NCBI GenBank assembly: GCA_023415815.1
Contig: JAEZJL010000039.1
Span: forward strand, 1 to 12,728
Source: Bacillota bacterium
Lineage (GTDB): Bacteria; Bacillota; Clostridia; Acetivibrionales; DTU013
Direction of reading: 5' to 3'
Length of the DNA stretch: 12,728 nt
The position numbers and the translations under genes are program-made. How positions within the stretch are numbered: the first letter of the stretch is position 1; each line of letters begins with the position of its first letter. Shown here piece after piece: positions 1 to 6,011 of the stretch. The notes under the pieces are model-generated. The model searched no databases, was not told the DNA's origin, and worked only from the letters and a program-made list of their open reading frames with translations.

Positions 1-128
1 CTGACCGATTGTGTCTTCTTATCCACGTTGACGTTTTCGATGCCGCTCATGCCCTTGAGCTCTCCCTGTATCCTCCCGGAACAGACGCTGCAGCTCAGGG
101 ACGGGATGTTGAATGATGTTTCCTCCAT
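1..128 (-). CDS. Heavy-metal-associated (HMA) domain protein, CopZ-like, N-terminal part
   Basis: The minus-strand ATG at 128-126 opens a reading frame that runs off the window start; only 42 residues are visible. They begin MEETSFNIPSLSCSVCSGRI and continue with an alpha-helix-like stretch and GIENVNVDKKTQSV. This is the beta-alpha-beta start of an HMA domain, with the metal-binding CxxC at C13 and C16 and the usual 'GI..V.VD....' second strand. A good Shine-Dalgarno (CAGGAGG, 140-134) lies 5 bases before the ATG. Such proteins are small cytosolic copper or other soft-metal chaperones, or the N-terminal domain of a P-type ATPase; with the C-terminus missing these cannot be told apart. The motif is SCSVC rather than the commoner M(T/H)CxxC. 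Confidence 0.8.
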   Translation of the reverse strand, partial: MEETSFNIPSLSCSVCSGRIQGELKGMSGIENVNVDKKTQSV

Positions 129-144
129 AAATGCCTCCTGATGT

Positions 145-174
145 TTTGTATTTGGACATTACTATTATTTACAA
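145..174 (-). promoter_or_regulatory. Candidate sigma-A promoter for the HMA gene
   Basis: Read on the minus strand, TTGTAA (174-169) and ATACAA (151-146) are separated by 17 bases, about 17 bases upstream of the HMA gene's ribosome site end. The -35 fits well and the -10 moderately. It is placed where the promoter of the HMA gene is expected; no experimental support. Confidence 0.35.
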
Positions 175-189
175 GCATGAGGGGAAAAA

Positions 190-208
190 TTTATTGATAT
201 GCAATAAA
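190..208. promoter_or_regulatory. Small dyad, possible operator
   Basis: TTTATTG (190-196) and CAATAAA (202-208) form a perfect 7-base inverted repeat around a 5-base centre. It lies just upstream of the candidate HMA promoter and 20 bases before a TATAAT on the plus strand, so a regulator bound here could act in either direction. AT-rich dyads of this size also arise by chance in AT-rich spacers, so the call is weak. Confidence 0.22.
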
Positions 209-228
209 ACATTTAAATAAAAAAGGCG

Positions 229-234
229 TATAAT
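229..234 (+). promoter_or_regulatory. Perfect TATAAT -10 box, no good -35
   Basis: TATAAT at 229-234 would start a plus-strand transcript near 241, exactly at the first tandem unit, and could drive the AAA/pspA group. At 16-18 bases upstream there is only an A-rich stretch (about 205-212) and no extended -10 (TGn), so if it is used it is probably activator-dependent or weak. Confidence 0.25.
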
Positions 235-235
235 T

Positions 236-438
236 GAGAGGGGACACTCCTCTCCCGCCGACGGACTGAGCGTCGAGGAATGTCTCCTTTTGACGCTGAA
301 GCGGATTCGGACACACCCCACCCGCTGACGGACTGGGAGTCGGGAAATGGCTTTTTTAGGCGCTAAGGCGGACTCGGGACACATCCCTTACGCCGATCGA
401 CTGGGGTACCGGGAAGCGGCTCCTTTGACCTAAAGGGT
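236..438 (+). repeat. Three degenerate tandem ~67-bp hairpin units
   Basis: Units at about 236-303, 304-370 and 371-438 align end to end; GGACAC recurs at 242, 309 and 377, giving periods of 67 and 68. By eye units 1 and 2 are about three-quarters identical; unit 3 is more eroded. Each unit holds GGACAC, a C-rich arm, a conserved GACTG (264, 331, 399), a G-rich arm (GGGAA/AGGAA), a T-run and a G-C-rich tail. In unit 1 the arms 240-252 and 275-287 pair over 13 positions with one G-T and one C-A mismatch, and an inner CGAC/GTCG stem caps GGACTGAGC. TTTT follows the outer stem. The look is that of REP-like palindromes or a series of terminator-like hairpins. No coding signal is seen. Confidence 0.6.
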
Positions 439-537
439 GGATGGTAAAAGAGCCATTAAAGATGAATCGGATTGTAACTTACATGAGGGCAGGCTGAAAG
501 ACGAAACGGAGGATAAGCCGGGATTCCGGCGGATATT

Positions 538-2160
538 ATGTGGTATAATGAGTTTTTGCACAAGTACAAGTCGGGGATATCCCATGAGTTCCTTTTTTAT
601 TTCAATGTCCGTGACCTTGTAGATAACTACAGGTACATCGACAAATACATCTATGACGAATTCATCAAGCAGAGGGGCTTCGGGATAGTGGCCTTCTATG
701 ATATTTCGAGGGGGCTCACGTTTTTCGACGCGGGGATGGAAAAGGAGTTCAATATAATTACCTCCAACGAAGCTGTCAATTTTATGAATTCCATGCCCTC
801 AAAAATATTCCCGTATATCGACAAGGCTCTGAAGTCTACCAAAATGGTGCTTTTTATAGATCATACGGAAAAGATCATACCGTCGGGCGACATCGCAAGC
901 ATGTCCATGGAGGAGAGAATAGCCCTTATCTGGACCTGCGAGTGGTCGGTGAACGCAAAGATATCCACCGTGGGAAGCGCGGTCCTCATGATCGCGGACA
1001 ACCTTGCGGACGTAAGCAGGGAGATACTGAAATCCTCCTTCAGGATAGAGCCGGTGCTTGTGGAGCTGCCCGGAGAGCAGGAGCGCAGGGAATACATCGA
1101 ATTCCTGCTGAAGGACAAAAACGTTAAGACCGATATAAGCGCAGACGACTTCGCCAAGCTTTCCTCAGGCCTCAGCAAGAAATCAATCAAGGATATCAAG
1201 CTGAAGGCCGAAGCGGAGGAGGTCCCCATAAGCTTTGATTTCATCAAGGACAAGAAGCATTCGGTGCTGCAGAAGGAATACGGCGACGTACTGGAATTCA
1301 TCTATCCGGAGATCGGTTTCGAGGACATCGGCGGTATGGACAAGGCAAAGAGCTATCTTCTGAAAAACATTGTCCAGCCCATAAGGAAGGGAGACCTGAG
1401 AAGGGTCCCGATGGGCATCCTGCTCTGCGGGCCGTCCGGTACCGGAAAGACACTGCTCGTGAGCGCGCTGGCAAAATCCAGCGGCTTCAACTGCGTGAAG
1501 ATTGATATGTCCAGGATACTCGGGCAATACGTGGGCGAAAGCGAAAAGAACTTTAAAAAATGCCTGCTGGGAGCCCAGTCGCAGCAGCCGGTCATCGTCT
1601 TCGTGGACGAGATCGACACGGCCTTCAGAAGAGGGGAAAGCGGCGACAGCGGCGTCAGCCGGAATATATTCAGTGAATTTTTGCAGTTCACCGGTAATAC
1701 AAATAATAGGGGAAAGGTTATCTTTATTGCGGCCACAAACAGACCCGACCTCATAGACGCAGCCCTGAAAAGAGCCGGAAGGTTTGATAAAAAAATACCC
1801 ATACTGCTGCCCGAGGCCGGCGAGAGGGCGGAAATATTCAAGCTCATAATCAGGAAATACGGCTTTGAGACAGACATCACCGATTTTATGCCCTTTGCCC
1901 TTCAGGCCGAGAATTATACCGGGGCTGAAATCGAAACAGTGGTCAGAAAGGCGTACGAGCTGGCAAACGAGGACGGCATGGAGGGTGACGTGCTCACGGC
2001 GGACGTACTCGGCGAGGCAATACAAAAGTGCAGGCCGAGCACGCAGCAGGTTCAGTTCATGACCATGCTGGCCATAGAGGAATGCGACGATAAAGACCTT
2101 CTGCCGGACAAATACAAGGGACTTCTGGACAACAACGGCCTGTCCGCCGAAAGACAGTAA
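538..2160 (+). CDS. Two-module classical AAA ATPase, Ycf46-like, N-terminal module degenerate
   Basis: The C-terminal half (about residues 260-520) is a complete classical-clade AAA module. It has the FEDIGG entry motif, Walker A GPSGTGKT (G298-T305, Lys304), Walker B VIVFVDEID (Asp357, Glu358), the second region of homology ATNRPD...RAGRFD (398-417; putative Arg fingers R412 and R415) and a GAE sensor-2 motif. The first ~250 residues look like a second AAA fold that has lost its P-loop: a Walker-B-like strand at V104-D108 and LPGEQERREYIEFLL resembling the post-sensor-1 helix. This arrangement matches the Ycf46 type, and within the clade its nearest functional analogues are Vps4/Cdc48-like unfoldases. 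It is predicted to be cytosolic. The start at 538 has only a weak GGCGG; an in-frame TAA at 514 excludes a longer form. pspA follows 93 bases later, suggesting that the substrate is the PspA polymer (inference). Confidence 0.88.
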   Translation: MWYNEFLHKYKSGISHEFLFYFNVRDLVDNYRYIDKYIYDEFIKQRGFGIVAFYDISRGLTFFDAGMEKEFNIITSNEAVNFMNSMPSKIFPYIDKALKSTKMVLFIDHTEKIIPSGDIASMSMEERIALIWTCEWSVNAKISTVGSAVLMIADNLADVSREILKSSFRIEPVLVELPGEQERREYIEFLLKDKNVKTDISADDFAKLSSGLSKKSIKDIKLKAEAEEVPISFDFIKDKKHSVLQKEYGDVLEFIYPEIGFEDIGGMDKAKSYLLKNIVQPIRKGDLRRVPMGILLCGPSGTGKTLLVSALAKSSGFNCVKIDMSRILGQYVGESEKNFKKCLLGAQSQQPVIVFVDEIDTAFRRGESGDSGVSRNIFSEFLQFTGNTNNRGKVIFIAATNRPDLIDAALKRAGRFDKKIPILLPEAGERAEIFKLIIRKYGFETDITDFMPFALQAENYTGAEIETVVRKAYELANEDGMEGDVLTADVLGEAIQKCRPSTQQVQFMTMLAIEECDDKDLLPDKYKGLLDNNGLSAERQ

Positions 2161-2168
2161 TCTTTAGC

Positions 2169-2195
2169 TTTACATTAGTATGTATTTATTATAAA
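2169..2195 (+). promoter_or_regulatory. Possible internal promoter before pspA
   Basis: The 93-base AT-rich spacer between the AAA gene and pspA contains TTTACA (2169-2174) and TATAAA (2190-2195) 15 bases apart, or TAAATT (2192-2197) at 17. No terminator is visible between the two genes, so pspA may be read both from here and from upstream. The elements are weak and the surrounding AT content makes chance matches likely. Confidence 0.3.
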
Positions 2196-2253
2196 TTATT
2201 CTTATAAAATACAGGAGAAATGTATCGTAATATTAAACAGGGAGGCTACGAAT

Positions 2254-2982
2254 ATGGGATTGTTCAGTAGGATGGGGGCCTTGATCAGGGGCTTTTTCGG
2301 ATTGTTTGTAGGCGGAATCGAGGAAAGGAATCCGGATCTGCTGTTTGAGGACATCAAGCTTCAGATCGATAAGGCCAGGAAGGAAGCGGAGCAGCAAATA
2401 CTGGAAATACAGACCAACGCCGAGCTTATAAAGATTGAGATGCGCAATGCAGAGAAAAATCTCAACGCGGTCAAATCAAGGGTTGAAGCTGCCCAGAAGC
2501 AGGGAGACAAGGATGTGCTCGTTGAGCTTCTCATGCAGGAGGAGGAGCTGCAGGCAACCTATGAAACGCATAAGGCGACCTATGATACCGCGATGGCTGA
2601 AGTCGGGAGGATCAGGGAAGACTACAAGATATTCGAGTCTGAAATGAACGGCAAGCTCAATGAGCTCAAGACTTTGAAATCACAGGCAAAGATGGCCCAG
2701 CTGAGGGAAAACATCAACTCGGTAAACGCAAGATACACCTCGAAGAACAATACCGTAGGAAACGTAAACGAGAGCATGGACAGGGCCAGGGACCTCGTAA
2801 ACAAGAAAACGGCCAGGGCGAATGCCGTGGAATCTCTGGGAGACACCAACATGGAATTGAAGCTCAAGAGGCTTGACATGAACTCGGCAAGAGACAGGGC
2901 CCGTGCGAGGGCTGAGGCGATGCTCAGCGGCGAACAGGGCTTTGAGGTTAAGGAAAAGATTGAAAACAAGGCGTCGAATTAG
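2254..2982 (+). CDS. pspA: PspA/IM30 family membrane-remodelling protein
   Basis: The 242-residue product is nearly all alpha-helical and charged, with the start MGLFSRMGALIRGFF typical of PspA/IM30/Vipp1: an amphipathic, membrane-inserting helix 0 (about residues 1-24), followed by long coiled-coil hairpin helices (about 25-190) and a short tail. Family knowledge: PspA and Vipp1 form rods and rings, share the ESCRT-III fold, and protect or reshape the inner membrane under stress. Helix 0 here is unusually hydrophobic (FFGLFVGG). The start has a strong ribosome site, GGGAGG, 8 bases before ATG. No pspBC or pspF neighbours are present; instead it sits between an AAA ATPase and a membrane coiled-coil protein, which suggests a self-contained assembly/disassembly unit. 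The length is near the usual 220-240. The family call is secure; the role in this operon is inferred. Confidence 0.9.
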   Translation: MGLFSRMGALIRGFFGLFVGGIEERNPDLLFEDIKLQIDKARKEAEQQILEIQTNAELIKIEMRNAEKNLNAVKSRVEAAQKQGDKDVLVELLMQEEELQATYETHKATYDTAMAEVGRIREDYKIFESEMNGKLNELKTLKSQAKMAQLRENINSVNARYTSKNNTVGNVNESMDRARDLVNKKTARANAVESLGDTNMELKLKRLDMNSARDRARARAEAMLSGEQGFEVKEKIENKASN

Positions 2983-3011
2983 TTTATTTATGGAATAGGT
3001 GGAATTATAGT

Positions 3012-3830
3012 ATGAAATCAAGAATGGTCCTGAGTGCGCTTTTCAAATTCAGGAATATCGGCATATTGCTTTTATTGCTGGCTGCGTCGGTATTTCTCAC
3101 GGACAATTCCGCGCTGACGGCTGTGGGCAATCCCATGCCGGCCCTGCCCGATATTGTCGCATTCCCGGCAAGCCTGGGAGCCTACGTCATATTGGTGATG
3201 CAGACGCTGCTCAGCAAGCAGTTCCATGACGATTTCAGCCGCAAGGAAAAGGTAAGGCACATTCAGGACTTGAACTACCAGTGCTCAAAGCTTTCGGGCG
3301 AGGCCAGAAGGCATACGAACGCCGCTTACCTGCAGAAGATGAAAAAGGTCATGGAGGATAAAAACGACATCGTCGAATCCTATTTCCGGGGAGAGCGCAG
3401 CTATATCAGGGAAAAGGTGGCAGAACAGACGCTGAACCTTGTCGTTTCGTATTTGAAGCTCCTGAACAATTTCTGCATGCGCAGCAGGGAGCTGAGCGGC
3501 GTGGACGTCAGCACGGTTGCGGGCAGGATAAACGCCAACAACCGCAAGCTGAGCTTTGCGAAGGATGTCCGGATGGCGGACGATATCAGAAGAATCATTG
3601 AAATGGACGAAAAGCTGATAAACCGTCTGAAGGACGAGAAAAAGGAGCTTGAAAGGATCAGCGCCAAGCTTGACTATATGGAGAGCACGGTTAATATGTT
3701 CAAGCATCAGATCATGTCAAGCGTAGAATCCGAGGATATGCTGGAGAAGCTGGAGACAGCGGTCAACGAGGCCGAAGCGCTGGACAGCGTGCTTGAGGAC
3801 AGGCGCAAGCACAAGATAAAAGGCCTTTAA
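3012..3830 (+). CDS. Membrane-anchored coiled-coil protein, unknown, PspA partner candidate
   Basis: I do not recognise this 272-residue protein. It has two hydrophobic segments near the N-terminus (about 15-30, IGILLLLLAASVFL; about 48-66, VAFPASLGAYVILVMQ) separated by a short Pro-rich loop. A basic stretch (SRKEKVRH) follows, then about 190 residues of helix with heptad-like spacing, strongest at about 195-262. By the positive-inside rule both ends face the cytoplasm. The start has AGGTGG 9 bases upstream. It follows pspA by 29 bases with no terminator between, and the group's terminator comes directly after it, so it is the last gene of the unit. A membrane receptor or anchor for PspA or the AAA ATPase is the simplest inference. 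No enzyme motif is visible. Confidence 0.75.
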   Translation: MKSRMVLSALFKFRNIGILLLLLAASVFLTDNSALTAVGNPMPALPDIVAFPASLGAYVILVMQTLLSKQFHDDFSRKEKVRHIQDLNYQCSKLSGEARRHTNAAYLQKMKKVMEDKNDIVESYFRGERSYIREKVAEQTLNLVVSYLKLLNNFCMRSRELSGVDVSTVAGRINANNRKLSFAKDVRMADDIRRIIEMDEKLINRLKDEKKELERISAKLDYMESTVNMFKHQIMSSVESEDMLEKLETAVNEAEALDSVLEDRRKHKIKGL

Positions 3831-3853
3831 AGGGAAACATTGCAGGTACGATC

Positions 3854-3887
3854 GCCCGGCTTGGCAGCAAGCCGGGCTTTTATGTTT
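3854..3887 (+). terminator. Rho-independent terminator of the AAA-pspA group
   Basis: GCCCGGCTT (3854-3862) pairs perfectly with AAGCCGGGC (3869-3877) across a 6-base loop, followed by TTTTATGTTT. It sits 24 bases after the stop of the coiled-coil gene. A further perfect 8-bp outer stem, GGAAACAT (3833-3840) with ATGTTTCC (3882-3889), encloses it. Confidence 0.88.
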
Positions 3888-3909
3888 CCGTCAAATTGCA
3901 GAGCTATTG

Positions 3910-3939
3910 TTTACTGTATTTTCTAAAAAGAAGGATATA
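3910..3939 (+). promoter_or_regulatory. Weak candidate promoter for the fapA run
   Basis: TTTACT (3910-3915) and GATATA (3934-3939) are 18 bases apart in the AT-rich spacer after the terminator. A promoter must lie hereabouts because the upstream unit is terminated, but neither box is strong and other AT-rich matches nearby are possible. Confidence 0.28.
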
Positions 3940-4013
3940 TGTTATTTTTGTCGAATTAATATTTTTATCCGGAGATCCATTGGATGCAGGATTATTTACC
4001 CGGGAGAATACAA

Positions 4014-5603
4014 ATGATGGAAAAAAATATTTTCTCTTCCGAATACATCAGGATTACTAAAAGGCAGGACGGCTTTTACATTGAGTCCTTGCGGAAGGGC
4101 ATGACGCTTGAGCAGTTGAACAGACTTATGTCCGACCACCCGGAGATAAAGGTAACAAGTGTGATAGCCATACGAAATGCAATTCTGAATGCTCCCAGAT
4201 CCCCCGAAAAGTTCGGCGAGGCGAGGGACCGTATAATTATCGAGCTTTCGGACGATGAGCTGAAGGCTTTTCTGACGCTGTGCGTGGATGACGATGAAAT
4301 ACACGGCTCCGGCAAGGCCGATCTGTTCAGGGAAATACTGCAGAAGCTGAATGAAAAGGGCGTCACCTTTGGCGTCAAAAATAACGTCTTGCTCAGCAGG
4401 CTCGTCAACAACCAGCAAATACTTATTGCCGAGGGTATACCTCCGGTGCACGGCCAGGATTCCGTTACGGCCATGTACGAAATGAAGGAGGTCAAGCCCG
4501 AGGTCAAGGAGGACGGAAACGTCGACCACTACGAGCTGAACCTTATAAACAGGGTCAATGCGGGCGACTGGCTCGGAGAGAGGACAGACCCCAAAGAGGG
4601 CATCCCCGGCAGGACGGTCAGGGGAGGCGTGCTAATGCCCGCAAAGGGCAAGAGCTTTCCGCTGTTTTATGACAGAAATACGGTCAAAGAGGTGTACGAT
4701 AACGGCAAAACCACGTTATACGCAACGATAACCGGCGCCGTACATTACGACGGAGACAGGATAAGCGTATCAAACCACCTGGAAATAACCAGCAATGTTG
4801 ATTTCAAAACGGGAAATATTGATTTCGACGGCTTTCTTACCGTAAAGGGCTCCATTGAGGACAGCTTTTCCGTGGCTGCGAGGAAGGATATAGAGATACT
4901 CGGCGACTTCGGCCTGGGAAGCGTAAAGGACATTGTAAGCAACGAGGGCAGCATTTACATAAAGGGCGGCATCGCCGGCAAGAATAAGGCGGTTGTAAGA
5001 AGCAAAAAAGACATCTACACCAAGTTTGTTTCGGATACGACCATCATATGCGACGGCAGCGTGCATATAGGCTTTTACTGCCTGAACAGCAGCATTAAGG
5101 CAAAAGAGGTCATTCTGGACTCGCCTAAGGGACAGATAATAGGAGGTACAATTCAGGCCGAGATAAGGGTGGTCGCTTCCACCATAGGCTCCTCCGGCGA
5201 GAAGAGAACCTACATCTCGGTAGCGGGCTTTGACAGGAGTACTCTGAAAGCGCAGATGGAAAAGCTGATAACCGATATAGAGCTGGCAAAAAGCGAGATG
5301 ACGCGGGCCAAGCAGGAGGTTTCCGTCTACACGAACGTCTCGGGTCTCACCAGAGAGCAAATGAATGTGTACGAGAGGATCAAGGACAGGTTTTTTGAGA
5401 TCAAGGACAGGGTCAAGCATCTTGAGGATGAAAGAAAAGCGATAGCCGGCTATCTGAGGACCCGCGGGGAGGGCGAGATATCGGTGCTGAAAAGGATTTA
5501 TCCGAATTCTGTGCTTGAAATAAAAAGGATAATAAGGGAAATATACAGGCCCGTAATGAGCACCAGCTATTACGTGCAGGACGGCGAGATGAAAGAGCTT
5601 TAA
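4014..5603 (+). CDS. fapA: FapA family protein (DUF342), beta-helix polymer protein
   Basis: The N-terminal part carries the family's typical stretches: a FapA N-domain strand pattern with LSDDELKAFLTL, then ILIAEGIPPVHGQD. The middle (about residues 244-405) is a run of short alternating strands (LEITSNVDF, FLTVKGSIE, IEILGDFG, IYIKGGIAG) that fits the DUF342 right-handed beta-helix. The C-terminus (about 410-482) is a coiled coil. The family is called flagellar assembly protein A from work in Vibrio, but it is widespread in Firmicutes without flagellar neighbours and its role there is unclear; no flagellar gene is nearby. I prefer the ATG at 4014, with GGGAG 7 bases upstream (529 residues). 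An in-frame ATG at 3984 with GGAG 9 bases upstream would add MQDYLPGRIQ. acpS follows 26 bases later. Confidence 0.87.
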   Translation: MMEKNIFSSEYIRITKRQDGFYIESLRKGMTLEQLNRLMSDHPEIKVTSVIAIRNAILNAPRSPEKFGEARDRIIIELSDDELKAFLTLCVDDDEIHGSGKADLFREILQKLNEKGVTFGVKNNVLLSRLVNNQQILIAEGIPPVHGQDSVTAMYEMKEVKPEVKEDGNVDHYELNLINRVNAGDWLGERTDPKEGIPGRTVRGGVLMPAKGKSFPLFYDRNTVKEVYDNGKTTLYATITGAVHYDGDRISVSNHLEITSNVDFKTGNIDFDGFLTVKGSIEDSFSVAARKDIEILGDFGLGSVKDIVSNEGSIYIKGGIAGKNKAVVRSKKDIYTKFVSDTTIICDGSVHIGFYCLNSSIKAKEVILDSPKGQIIGGTIQAEIRVVASTIGSSGEKRTYISVAGFDRSTLKAQMEKLITDIELAKSEMTRAKQEVSVYTNVSGLTREQMNVYERIKDRFFEIKDRVKHLEDERKAIAGYLRTRGEGEISVLKRIYPNSVLEIKRIIREIYRPVMSTSYYVQDGEMKEL

Positions 5604-5629
5604 ATTCAGGGAAAACGGGCAGGTAGGAA

Positions 5630-6007
5630 ATGGCCATCTATTGCGGAGTTGATATTGTAGAGATAGAAAGGATAAGAAAATCCCTGGAGGCTGGTAGGAT
5701 CGGCTTCCGGGAGAGAGTATTCACCCAGGCTGAAATATGTTATTGCGAAAACAGGAAGGGCGCCAGGTTCGAGAGCTACGCGGCGAGATTTGCCGCCAAG
5801 GAGGCTGTTTCCAAAGCCTTCGGCACGGGCATCGGCGAGGTTGGCTGGAGGGATATAGAGGTCCTGAACGACGACAGGGGCAGGCCGTATGTGGTCCTCT
5901 CCGATAGGGCCAGGGATGTTTTCGAAAAAATGAAGGGCTTGGGTATTTCACTCAGTCTTTCGCATTGCAAGCATTATGCGGTTGCCTATGCGGTCATAGA
6001 AGCATGA
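5630..6007 (+). CDS. acpS: Holo-[acyl-carrier-protein] synthase
   Basis: AcpS transfers 4'-phosphopantetheine from CoA to a serine of apo-ACP, activating it for fatty acid synthesis. The 125-residue length is standard. The Mg-binding residues are in place: Asp8 in GVDIVEIERI and Glu58 in FAAKEAVSKAFGTGI. The C-terminal SLSHCKHYAVAYAV is also typical. The start ATG has AGGTAGG directly upstream (5621-5627), a rather tight spacing. Its stop TGA is followed only four bases later by the GTG of the nuclease gene, indicating co-transcription. It is the only clear lipid-synthesis gene in this run, so its position seems to reflect housekeeping clustering rather than a shared pathway. Confidence 0.95.
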   Translation: MAIYCGVDIVEIERIRKSLEAGRIGFRERVFTQAEICYCENRKGARFESYAARFAAKEAVSKAFGTGIGEVGWRDIEVLNDDRGRPYVVLSDRARDVFEKMKGLGISLSLSHCKHYAVAYAVIEA

Positions 6008-6011
6008 GGGG

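Larger units (their letters stand above)
129..537. other. 409-bp gene-free stretch between HMA and AAA genes
   Basis: Contents in order: HMA ribosome site and candidate promoter (to 174), AT-rich spacer with a dyad (190-208), TATAAT (229-234), the three tandem units (236-438), then about 100 bases of unassigned DNA. Just before the AAA start, GCCGG-GATT-CCGGC (517-530) can form a 5-bp hairpin that overlaps the weak ribosome site. Short open frames across this region have no ribosome sites or protein-like composition and are not called as genes. Confidence 0.6.

Noticed and set aside
169..384. Minus-strand 71-codon frame across the tandem units
   Set aside because: No ribosome site; the composition follows the repeated hairpin DNA, and its frame changes between units because the period is not a multiple of three.
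236..438. The tandem units as a CRISPR array
   Set aside because: Units are adjacent without unique spacers, differ by about a quarter of their bases, and no cas gene is near.
437..622. Plus-strand GTG-started 61-codon frame before and inside the AAA gene
   Set aside because: No ribosome site, and it overlaps the AAA gene start in another frame.
1183..2025. 280-codon open frame on the minus strand opposite the AAA gene (also 1353-1880 and 861-1301)
   Set aside because: They lie antisense to a gene with unmistakable Walker and second-region-of-homology motifs; they lack ribosome sites and have no recognisable family features.
3939..3959. Six-residue leader ORF (MLFLSN) with AAGAAGG upstream, before fapA
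   Set aside because: Too short to judge, no attenuator hairpin follows it, and such matches are frequent in AT-rich spacers.
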